Source of the DNA: Trichobilharzia regenti
Taxonomy: Eukaryota; Platyhelminthes; Trematoda; Strigeidida; Schistosomatidae
DNA: 64,000 nt
Assembly (NCBI GenBank): GCA_944472135.2
Contig: OX235267.1
Location: forward strand, 19,761,452 to 19,825,451
Direction: 5' to 3'
A program made the position numbers and the translations under genes. The first letter of the stretch is position 1. Each line of letters begins with the position of its first letter. Below, in pieces: positions 55,559-64,000 of the stretch. The notes under the pieces are model-generated. The model was not told the origin of the DNA, did not search any database, and was given only the letters and a program-made list of their open reading frames with translations.

Positions 55559-57878
55559 CTGAAAAATAAATACATGAAATATAAGTACTTATTAGTAAAG
55601 ACTATGAGATTATTTCCGTTAGATTTACAAAAAAGTATAAGTTTTACTTACACTGCTACTTAAATGCATTATATTTGTCGAAATTGTGTGCTATGATGGT
55701 TTGATGGTGGAATGTTCGGTAACCACGTACATGGTCATGGTTGAATTCTCGCCCGATGTGCTCTTAAACCTGGCTTAGTCAGTGATAAACCCGGTAAAGA
55801 GGGTAGCTTAGGCGTAAGGCTAACCTACGCTACCTATTTAAAAATAAACGCCAATTACAGTGAAACTTTAGAGCTTCAAAGCCTGAAACCTTGTGCTCCA
55901 CTCGAAATGAAAAAAATTTGTTGACAGCTACCTCAATTATTTTCAAAGCGTATTCTTAAGATTACCGTCTACCTGATGTATGAATAATGAACTATATATT
56001 TCGTCTTGTTCCAAGAAATTATTTATAGACTGATGACTTGTTTTCTCTACGTTTATCAAATAAATGTGCAAAATCATTGTTCGGCCTCCACATAATTTGA
56101 TTCGTCATAGTTGTGTAACAACAACAAAATAGTAGGTAAACAAGACGAGAACTATGTAAAATCCAAGAAGAATAGTCTTAAGAGTAGAAAGTATAGTAGA
56201 ATTAAAATCAGTGAAATTAACCAAAACTTCAATGATAATATGGGGTGAATATATGAGTTATATACATTAGCCTACCACGATTTATATCATCAAGAGTTTT
56301 CGACTATTACCCAACACATTATAAAAGTATGATAAATGATGAACCACTTTGTTGAGATGTAGTATTACTAAAGAAAATAGTAAAGCTGGTAAGAAGAGTT
56401 TTAAAATAAGTGTGTTAAAGTCTACGCTTTGCTAGTATCATTTTTATTTGACACTAATTTTGAACGCCTAGTAAACGCTAACAGTAACAGCTATGCTAAA
56501 TACTTTTTATTCTTGTCTGTACCAAATACAGAGACAAATAACTCATTGTACAGTGTTTCATTCAGATGAACTGCAAACACATTAGCCTAGTCTTTAGTTC
56601 CAGTAATTCTTAGGTGGAAAGAATCTATAATATTTACACATTTTCTAATCATGCATGATCTACGGGCTTCCTTCTTCAATCAAAGCAATAAAGCTTTCCA
56701 TATTTAAACTGATTTTCTCATTTTCACAGTGCATTTTATTTATCTTCAAGAATATTTATGCACCGATATAAGGATTAACTCGAAACTTAGGCTATTAAGA
56801 CATGTGAATGTCTGTCGAAAAACTGAGAACATTATGTTACTCTATAAGACGTGATTTTTGGAAAGGAATTCATTAAAAATCTTAAATTATTATTCTCGCA
56901 TATTTTTTTCAAAGTACTTATAGAATTTAAGTGGAATGAAGACTATAAATGCCATTTTGCTCATATAGATGTAAAATCACAGAGTTACAGGAATATACAT
57001 CAAATTAAGTAAAAATGTATTGATCATGGCTTCACTTCTCAGTGAAGGTAGCATTATGCTGGTGAAAACAGAGAGTGATCAGACCAAGAAGTGATATCAG
57101 TTTATGTAGTCACTGACTATTTTTCTGAGCTGGGCTGAAAAACGCAGCCTGCTTCTCCTGGAGTTTAAGTGTCCATCAGAAACTGTTGTTAAAGAATTGG
57201 AATGACATGGTCCAAAAAAGATCCCAATAGTACTAGTAAATTCACAGCTTGTCTTCATCTTAATTATTTTTAGGAAACTTCATTATGTGCATGCTTCCCT
57301 TCTAGTAACCTTCTTCAATTTCTTTTTTAAAACATTCTAATATATGTGTGTATGTTTTCTAATATATGTGTGTATGTAGGCGTAGATTGGGACGGCTTAT
57401 ATATTATACTGATACAGTTAGTCACTGTAAACTGACATACGTAGAAGCAGAATCAGGTTGGTAAGATATTGTTTCCTATATAAGGAACAATATGCTAACA
57501 ACCATTAATTTCCAAGATTCTTGCAGATGAAAACACACATTCGATATATTACTAGAAAATTCCTGACAATAACACAAACGCCATACACTCAGCTTTCCTA
57601 TTTTTGTGGTTTTGAACTACTACTAGTAACCTCATCCTTATTCATTATCGCTAAATTGAAACTGTTTCATAATAAATATCATTCCTTACAAGAAATGATA
57701 CTTTTTTTTGTGTTTGTTAACATTGTTTTCGCCATTAACTATTGTTTTACCAGTATAATATTTCATACATACATTCTTCTGTTTAACTAGTAACTTGAGT
57801 CGCATTATGTCAAATACAAACTGTGACTCCATAATGATATTTTATAGTTTAAATGAATTGACTGACAGTCTGACATAC
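55559..57878 (-). other. Intron
   Basis: AT-rich. Contains the SINE-like repeat at 55685-55925. A hydrophobic 89-residue plus-strand frame (57521-57790) is antisense to the gene and not supported. Confidence 0.5.
55685..55925 (+). mobile_element. tRNA-like SINE (copy 2 of a dispersed repeat)
   Basis: Box A-like TGATGGTGGAATGTTCGG and box B-like GGTTGAATTCTCG are about 35 bp apart, then the shared body GTAGCTTAGGCGTAAGGCT and a tail CTTCAAAGCCTGAAACC...CGAAATGAAAAAAA. Most complete of the three copies. Confidence 0.6.
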
Positions 57879-57908
57879 CTTTGGAATACGTGACGAATCC
57901 TCCCGGAT
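57879..57908 (-). CDS. 30-bp micro-exon
   Basis: Minus strand: acceptor TACTTTGCAG, exon encoding IREDSSRIPK, donor GTATGT. Length 30 and phase 0 on both sides, so it could be skipped without changing the frame. Consensus sites on both sides and in-phase neighbours support it in spite of its size. Symmetric micro-exons are well known in schistosome genes (established knowledge). Confidence 0.7.
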
Positions 57909-59959
57909 CTGCAAAGTAAAATTTATCCAATCGAAGAAAAAATTAGTTTTTTTTTGAAAAACCAAGACTATTATTCGTTTACTGAAATTCAACTAGTTAG
58001 ATAGGAGAATCTCAAATAAATTACGCAGTATTCAATGTTTACTGATTAGAAATCAGAATAAGTAGTAGAATATTTGATGTATTTCAACCGGAAAATAGAA
58101 TCTCATATTCACAGATACACAAAACAAACAGTTTCCAGAAAATACCACTAAGATTCTCAATCTTTACATCATTTCAGGGAAACAAAATACACTTAAAATA
58201 GAAATTGTGTTTCTGTTGTTAGCTAGAATATTATTTGGTTTATTTACAGCATAGTTGTATGCACTCCATATACAGTTACATGCTTGTCTGGATACCAAAA
58301 AATATTAGTATTCATCTTCTCTTTCCATATATACTGAATGGCTAAAAGTGCTTTTTTCAAGTGAAGCCGTTGAATTTCAGCATACACCTATTAAATGAAC
58401 TATGGATATGCTTAGTATAGGGAATTTCAAGATGAAACAACTACCCATAATTCCAGAATTCCACTCCGAAGTATTAAACATTACATTAACAATATTTTAA
58501 GATGCTTAAGATCCTAGAAGAACATTAAAAAACAGACATCAATATATACAAATCCTATTAGTCAATCAAAAGGAAGACATACATTTGAAGTAATTTTACA
58601 GGTAATTAATTACTGAACAATTCGTAGCAGTCAAAATAGAAGCTAATCATCGGCAAAACGTTGAAAATTTTAATACACCAAATAATAAGCACAGTAATTG
58701 TCAATTAATAGGTGAAACCTTCATTACCATTTCACCAAACCCGACATTTTAGCACGGTATTTTAGTTTGTTTATGGTAAAAAGGATGAAACACTGATTAA
58801 AGGGTAGTGAAGTGTGCATGAAAATCACCTGATGTTTTAGCTGAACTGATTTCAGGAAGCTCTTTATAGAGTTCTACAGTCAACATCTGTAATCAACAGG
58901 AAGCACAATCAATGACAATATTTTATTCCTAGAGGTTTCAGTAAAAGCAAACTTCCATTTTGTGGACATTAAGAAGTTGTTAATAGATCATATATCTCTA
59001 TAAGCAGTAAAGTGCTATGTTTCTTCCTGAGTTCCACTCATTTCTTACTTTCAATATATATATTCACGCTACATTTAGCACATTTTAGAGGCACAACCCA
59101 ACCCACCTGTTCAGTTTAAAAGAACAGCTATTTTTATTTCTCCTTCATTCATTTATTTTTTTAAAAAAAAGGTTCATTTTGGGCACAGAGAGATGCGCCA
59201 CACAACTGTAATAAAACATTAACATATAAGAAGTAGAGACATCAACCAGCAAGCAAGTAGGCACGTTTATCAGGACCATTCAACACTCATCACTACCATT
59301 ACTCTTGGAAAGGGAAGAAAGAAAAAAACCGAGGCATAATCTCCATGCGATTCATGACTAAATGTGAAAGCGTTTTGAACCACTGGTCCACACTACCTCC
59401 CGGACCGCAACAAGGGAGTCATGGTGTACCGGATGACGCTAGCATAACACAAATATCCCTCAAGCCACGGTGCCACATCAAAGGCTGACGATTGTCCCAC
59501 ATTTTACATTCGATCCCAGGGATAACAAACACAGAACGGCGCGGAAGCCTCAGGGATGACATTCGGGGCACGCGTCGAAGTCACCAAAGGTGACAACACT
59601 CAGTGAATGGTGACTACCGTATCCAGACACACACTGTTGAAGCTAAGAATTACTCACACGATTGTGCTGTCGAACGCAAACAACTTTACGGAGACAGTTT
59701 ACATACACAGCAGGCAACTGAAAAGATAAAATAACTTTTGAGACATGAAATATCTACCTGCTGCTAGAACATTAAATTTATACAAATCTTATTACGAGTG
59801 CATAAGCTAAGATGTGAGTAACTGATGTAGAATAAGAGAAACGATTCCTTACTTACTAACTTAGAAGATAATTTAAGAACAACTCTCAGGGATTACTAAA
59901 TAAAGCAAATCGACTTCTAGTTAAAATATAATAATCAGATATAATTCTCTCAGACTTAC
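57909..59959 (-). other. Intron with a GC-richer island
   Basis: AT-rich intron. A 58-bp exon-like stretch at 58829-58886 would break the frame and was rejected. The stretch at 59160-59690 is listed separately. Confidence 0.5.
59160..59690. repeat. GC-richer island, probably an old repeat
   Basis: Clearly higher GC than the flanks (for example GGAACGGCGCGGAAGCC-like composition near 59535 and CTCCCGGACCGCAACAAGG near 59398). No reading frame or terminal repeats recognised. Likely an inserted repeat of unknown type within the intron. Confidence 0.4.
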
Positions 59960-59997
59960 TGTTTCTTCAGATAAAATAATATCTTCCTCAAGCTGAC
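59960..59997 (-). CDS. 38-bp exon of the acidic-tail gene
   Basis: Minus strand: acceptor TTATTCTTACAG, donor GTAAGT. After two bases of a split codon it reads QLEEDIILSEET and leaves in phase 0, joining in frame to IREDSSRIPK. Upstream exons are not identified in the window. Confidence 0.65.
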
Positions 59998-60700
59998 CTG
60001 TAAGAATAATAAACAAAAATATAAGGCGAAATGTAGAGAAGTTAACAAAAATTAATGTTTCAACTTGGATTTCGTTACCGGCCAATATCAGTTAGAGAGT
60101 GATCATTGAAAACCTGAAGCAACTGGACAGCTTAATTCAATCTAGTTTTAGTCTTTTCATCAGTGTGCACCCATGACACCACTGCAAGGGGCGAAATTGG
60201 GGATAATCAGGTAACCAGTTCAAGCTTAATGATCATTCAGTTTCTCGGACCAGAATTCAATGACGAAATCTAGGTTGAAATTAATCGAGATTCAAACATT
60301 AACCCATTATCTAGATATTAGTAATGTTGCGTAGTCTAAGAAGATAAGAAATACTCGATTTAGATTTTTATGCTTATTAATAGTAATCGGTGGGATGTAC
60401 TTGAAACCCAATGGGGAATAAACGTTTCAGTTTTTCATAGCTGAGGATAATGTCAATGGTGACAGCTGTCTGCAAGCCAAAATTGTAGACAACAATTTAC
60501 GTCAATGTTCACGTCCTGAATCAGGGTCATGAAGAAACAATAACAAAGCTTAACGTTGGGAAAACCACAAGCCGATTACAAAGGACTTAAAGTGTGGAAA
60601 TATGATTCACAGATATATGACTTGATTTTCTGAGAAACGGCCTCAAAAAGAGATAACGGAACAACCTTCAGCAGGAAAACAACCAATCAGAAGAGGTTGC
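59998..60700. other. Intron or flank with Sm-alpha relic
   Basis: Contains the SINE relic at 60085-60190; otherwise no feature. Sequence near 60640-60830 may be the remains of the 5' LTR or leader of the gypsy element (CTCAATAAACGATCTGTTGC with a polyadenylation-like signal). Confidence 0.4.
60085..60190 (-). mobile_element. Sm-alpha-like SINE fragment with hammerhead relic (copy 2)
   Basis: Shares ATCAGTTAGAGAGTGATCAT, TTGAAAACCTGAAGCAACTG with the copy at 53811. Minus strand core: CTGATGA intact (60157-60163) but the second box is GAAT instead of GAAA (60135-60138), so the ribozyme core is broken here too, at the other box. Confidence 0.6.
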
Positions 60701-60864
60701 TTCTCCGATAACAATAATAATAATGCACATAAAAATCTACAAATGCCTCTTGATTTTCTCAATAAACGATCTGTTGCACGGCTCTTGTCTTCTGTTGTTA
60801 CAAAATAACATGAGAAGACAGAATACAACAATTCATCCTAGTAAAGATTGTAACACACTACCAA

Positions 60865-61788
60865 ATGAATAAAAACAACCGTACAATTGCACAAATGAAA
60901 GGCTTTATTGTCTTAAATGTGGATTTTGAGAGGCTGTCTATTCAAGTTTCCACAACACCTCATGCAGATAAATACGACAGCATCTCATATTATATCACTG
61001 CGTTCAACTGCGATCCAGTATCTGGTCTCGTATTTGATGCACAGTTCAACCGTTATGAAGACGTTTCCCATATTGGATGTTCCATGTTTGATGCTGCTGC
61101 CAAAGTTCATTTGTTATTGCAAAACCCCGTTATTGTCGAGCAAAACAAACATGTTAATTTCATTCTGCCAAAGAACTTACGTGAATTTCTCGATGATAAA
61201 TTCACCCTTTAATCCAAAATTTTCAGTGAACAGTCATCCCAGTTTAATATTCGGTATCAATGTTTTCAGGTAACAAAAATGCCTTCCGATGATTGTATCA
61301 CTTTTACTGGCAAAGTCAACCGGGAATGTAAAAGATTCAAGCCACTAGAGACGAAATCAGATCAGTTCAAGTGTTTGATTTTTATTTGCGGTTTGGACAA
61401 CCCAGAAGTTGCTGACATTAGAAATGAACTTCTGTCACTAGTGGAACAAGACCCGAAAACGACTTTACAAATGGTGACAGCAGAATGCCAAAATCTAATC
61501 AACTTGAAACACGACACTCCTATGGTGGAGTGCATATCACAGCCGTTTAAATTAAGCTCAGTTAACGTAGCGAAAACTCTTCCGACCACCGTTAAACATA
61601 CAGCACATCAGTCCCAAAATTTAGCCAAACCTCCGCCAGTGTGCTGGTACTTTAATTCATGGCATTTTGTCAAATTTCGTCCTTTCAAGAAACATAAATG
61701 CCACTAGTGTCACTGTTTTGGGCATAAAGAGTGTTACCATCCATCACGGAAAAACCTTTGGATGAGGGACAAACGTAGCTCTTTCTAG
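60865..61788 (+). pseudogene. Gypsy gag with in-frame stops
   Basis: One frame interrupted by TAA at 61210-61212 and TAG at 61705-61707. FDAQFNRYEDVSHIGCSMFD resembles the gypsy gag block FxxWYxRYEDV; ILPKNLREF and FKCLIFICGLDNPEVADIR follow. Near the end CWYFNSWHF and, across the second stop, CHCFGHKEC are remnants of two zinc knuckles; the first has lost its second Cys (Phe). The layout matches schistosome gypsy gags. Non-functional. Confidence 0.75.
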
Positions 61789-61816
61789 CCAAAACAACCC
61801 CCTTGGGTACAGCAAA

Positions 61817-62150
61817 ATGGCGCCGACCAAAGCCGACTTTGCCAGTAGACGAAAGTATCTTACCCTATCTATTAACAGCAAACCTATTCGTCTTCACTTG
61901 GGTACGGTATCAGATATCACCTTAATTTTGCGCAACACATGGCAGATACTTGAGTGCCAACAGATTCTTCTGACAGAGCTAATTGCCAAGAGTGCCTATA
62001 AAGATGTGCTAGAACTCATGGATCAGGTCGAGCATCAATTTAACGGTGTATGTTTTCTCACAAACCATCGTGATTTAAACCTACTTGGTCTTGACTGGTT
62101 AGATAAGCTCAATCTCTCCAATGTTTTATTGAATTCAGTATGTTTAACGT
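61817..62150 (+). pseudogene. Gypsy retropepsin-like protease remnant
   Basis: RRKYLTLSINSKPIRLHLG then TVSDITLILRNTWQIL: the expected active-site block is LDTASDIT-like, but Gly stands at the position of the catalytic Asp (residue 29 from 61817). NLLGLDWLDKLNL near the end matches the ILGLDWL block of gypsy proteases. The enzyme would be inactive. Confidence 0.7.
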
Positions 62151-62268
62151 GTCACCTTCCTCAAATGATTTCATTTCATACCATGCATCATGTCGATCTC
62201 TGTGGCAACACTCGTATGCACTATTCTTCCAGAAGAAGTTTGGTTACAGCAAGTATAGCCAGGGACCT

Positions 62269-62555
62269 TCAACTCTGATGCCGAGAGTTAAGCTAGTTTT
62301 CAGCCCTAAACGTCCAATTCATTATCAACCCCAATCCTATGGACAAGGTGAACCCTTCTTCGATGCCTCCAAGTGTGGTTTCATAACAAGGAATGGGGAG
62401 GGAACAATGAGAGATATCTTAGATAGATTTTTGCCGCCTTATCATACGGCACCAAATACTTCTGCCTCGAATAAGTTATATCCAGCAAGAATTTTTTCTA
62501 GAAGAAAAACTAGATTTTCTCCAACCAGATCCAATATACAGTCCTACACTTTTCA
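62269..62555 (+). pseudogene. RT-start to integrase-end junction of the gypsy element
   Basis: PRVKLVFSPKRPIHYQPQS resembles the segment just before the gypsy RT, and FLPPYHTAPNTSASNKLYPA then RIFSRRKTR resembles the integrase C-terminal part (YRxTPN...PAELLxxR). Between them some 2.5-3 kb of a normal pol is missing, indicating an internal deletion with the junction near 62340-62400. Confidence 0.55.
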
Positions 62556-62790
62556 TGGGGGAAGTGGTAGGATACTGCATAAAATACCATATAGCATACC
62601 ATCCTTTCTTACGCATATTGTGACTTATTGTGTGGTCAGTCGATTCTTATGGCTGTCAGCCGACTTTAATAGGGTAAAAATGTATAAATATCATATGTCA
62701 TTTTCCTAATAAATGCACAGTATCTTACAGTCACAAGCCAGCCTCTGTCTTTTTATATTTGTGTGGCTCAGAGAATTGTAAGGTACAACG
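62556..62790 (+). repeat. Putative 3' LTR of the gypsy element
   Basis: Follows the purine tract; contains TATAAATATCATATG (TATA-like) near 62671 and AATAAATGC near 62710. Start and end are not fixed because no second copy is recognisable. Confidence 0.4.
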
Positions 62791-64000
62791 GACGAATAGG
62801 CATATGAGTGTACCAGTCGAGTTCATTGCCGATTAGCCTCACAGATTTAACAGATGGAAATCTTTGTTAATGGATACTAACATATATTTATCCCCTGAAT
62901 TATATAATATTTACTTGAAATATAACTATCTTTGAAAACATAACCGGATGATTATATCATTTATTCGAAAGCGAATTCGTCTATGTCGAAACTCTACTCA
63001 TTCATTTTAGCATATAGCATTGGGTATAAATAACACTTTAACCTGAATAGACATCTGTTCAGTCAACTGATGCGTAAGTGAGAACTCTACCAGTTATATT
63101 ATAAAATTTCTTTTTATAAACCTTCATTCATAGCTACATCTGCGTTGGCAGTTCAACGATAGAATATTCGACAGCCACGCAAGCTGTCCTGGCCGACTCA
63201 CTCCTAAACCTTGTCTGCTTAATTAGCTAATGGTAACTCTTGAGATGAGCAAAGCTTAGGCCTGAGCCCAGCAGCTTCATGACCATTCATGAATCTTCAA
63301 AGCTTATAAAGAATCACTATGCCCCACTCTGAACAGAAAGAAATGAAACAAAAACTTTTTTCAAACCCTTTGCATCCAGCAAACCGTAAAATCTTTTACT
63401 TAAAAATATGTTTTGGACCATATTTTAATTACAAACGAGACTAACCATCCGATAAGACTTCCATGATAAGATTTTTTGGAGCCTTGAAACCATTGGAACT
63501 AAACAATACTGCATCTACAAATAGTTGAAAACCATACAGTTAAATAGAGTAAGAAATTTTGAAAATGACTGATACTATAATATTGTTAAAGGTAGAAATA
63601 TCAGGTTTTCATCATCCTATTAAAGGAATAAATAGTTAGATTATTCCAGCTAGTCGTTTTGATCAACATTTATCCAGGTCACCGACTACTGGGTTTAGGT
63701 GTTTTGAAATACATAGGTAGCTTGGTTGCTGTGCACTTGACCACTGAAAAATGGATCTTAGGACACTAGATGACATAAGTTAAACACAATTTTCACTAAC
63801 CATAGTGAAAGTTAGATGTGGCTGAGAGTTGTGGCACATACTTCAGCTGATAAAATTGGGTTCGATAACAGAAATACTAAATATTTAATTTCTACCGTGC
63901 TAATTTATTTTACCATATTCCTTTCGTATCATGTTTACCGAAACTTATCATTACTGGTGATTATAAATAAAAACAAATTATCTTCAAATGAATAATATTT
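62791..64000. other. AT-rich sequence with a third SINE-like copy
   Basis: No gene supported. Bases 63140-63350 carry the dispersed repeat; the rest shows nothing recognisable. Confidence 0.5.
63140..63350 (+). mobile_element. SINE-like dispersed repeat (copy 3)
   Basis: Aligned with 55685-55925: GTTCAACGATAGAATATTCG, CAGCCACGCAAG, CTCCTAAACC, GCTTAGGCCTGAG, then CTTCAAAGCTTATAAAG and a tail CTGAACAGAAAGAAATG. The box B region is badly eroded (GGCCGACTCACTCC). Confidence 0.5.

Larger units (their letters stand above)
60700..62790 (+). mobile_element. Decayed, internally deleted Ty3/gypsy LTR element
   Basis: Order: possible leader, gag with stops, retropepsin-like fragment, then a jump from the RT start directly to an integrase C-terminal-like segment, a purine tract (CATGGGGGAAGTGG at about 62556) and an LTR-like 3' end with AATAAATGCACAG near 62710. 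RT, RNase H and most of integrase are missing. LTR boundaries are not certain because no clear 5' LTR pairs with the 3' end. Confidence 0.65.

Noticed and set aside
57521..57790. Hydrophobic 89-residue frame
   Set aside because: AT-rich intron sequence antisense to the micro-exon gene; no acceptable context or motif.
58829..58886. 58-bp minus-strand exon candidate with AG and GT borders
   Set aside because: Including it between the 38- and 30-bp exons shifts the frame and gives a stop in the terminal exon; its donor is also weak (GTGATT).
1..64000. CRISPR arrays, operons, phage genes, rRNA
   Set aside because: Nothing of this kind is visible; the repeats are all eukaryotic transposon or microsatellite types.

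Overview
This window looks like AT-rich, intron-rich flatworm DNA, most likely from a schistosome (blood fluke). The basis is the mix of elements: BEL/Pao LTR elements, CR1-like and RTE-like non-LTR retrotransposons with schistosome-style reverse transcriptases (RT), a Ty3/gypsy remnant, tRNA-derived SINEs and relics resembling the Sm-alpha SINE with its hammerhead ribozyme. Spliced host exons, one only 30 bp, also fit. The species call is inference. I see no rRNA, tRNA gene, CRISPR array or prokaryotic feature.

Bases 1-18,700 are a nest of mobile elements. A minus-strand BEL/Pao element (1,645-9,188) has two LTRs, a near-matching target duplication (ACGTA/ACGTC), a broken gag and no pol. It is split inside gag by a 5'-truncated CR1-like element on the plus strand (4,194-8,027). 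The right half of this nest (6,430-9,572) recurs inverted at 11,560-14,690. A second inverted pair (9,206-11,940 and 13,790-16,504) is interleaved with it, giving about 10 kb of nested palindrome. A diverged BEL 5' end follows at 17,922-18,500.

Bases 19,000-37,250 carry a nearly full-length CR1-like element (about 19,967-25,163; ORF1, endonuclease and RT with a few frameshifts) and a second pol-less BEL element (26,811-31,956) whose gag is hit twice by 5'-truncated copies of the same 3' tail seen in the first nest. These lie in and between two diverged copies of a segmental duplication. A separate 1.2-1.4 kb tandem duplication (34,655-37,235) has a 33-bp LTR scar at its junction.

Bases 38,900-54,000 hold introns and exons of a plus-strand host gene. 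Three exons (42,112-42,266; 47,851-48,029; 50,564-50,650) join in phase and encode a spectrin-repeat-like or coiled-coil protein; a fourth is possible at 53,493-53,530. Its introns carry antisense RTE copies, one with a 728-residue uninterrupted RT reading frame.

Bases 55,300-60,000 contain the 3' end of a minus-strand host gene: exons of 38 bp, 30 bp and a 183-bp terminal exon, all in phase, giving an acidic C-terminus. The last 4 kb hold a decayed, internally deleted gypsy element and unannotated AT-rich DNA. No new defence or metabolic system is visible. The most unusual items are the pol-less BEL family, the nested palindrome, the mobile 3' tail with an antisense RT fragment, and the micro-exon gene.
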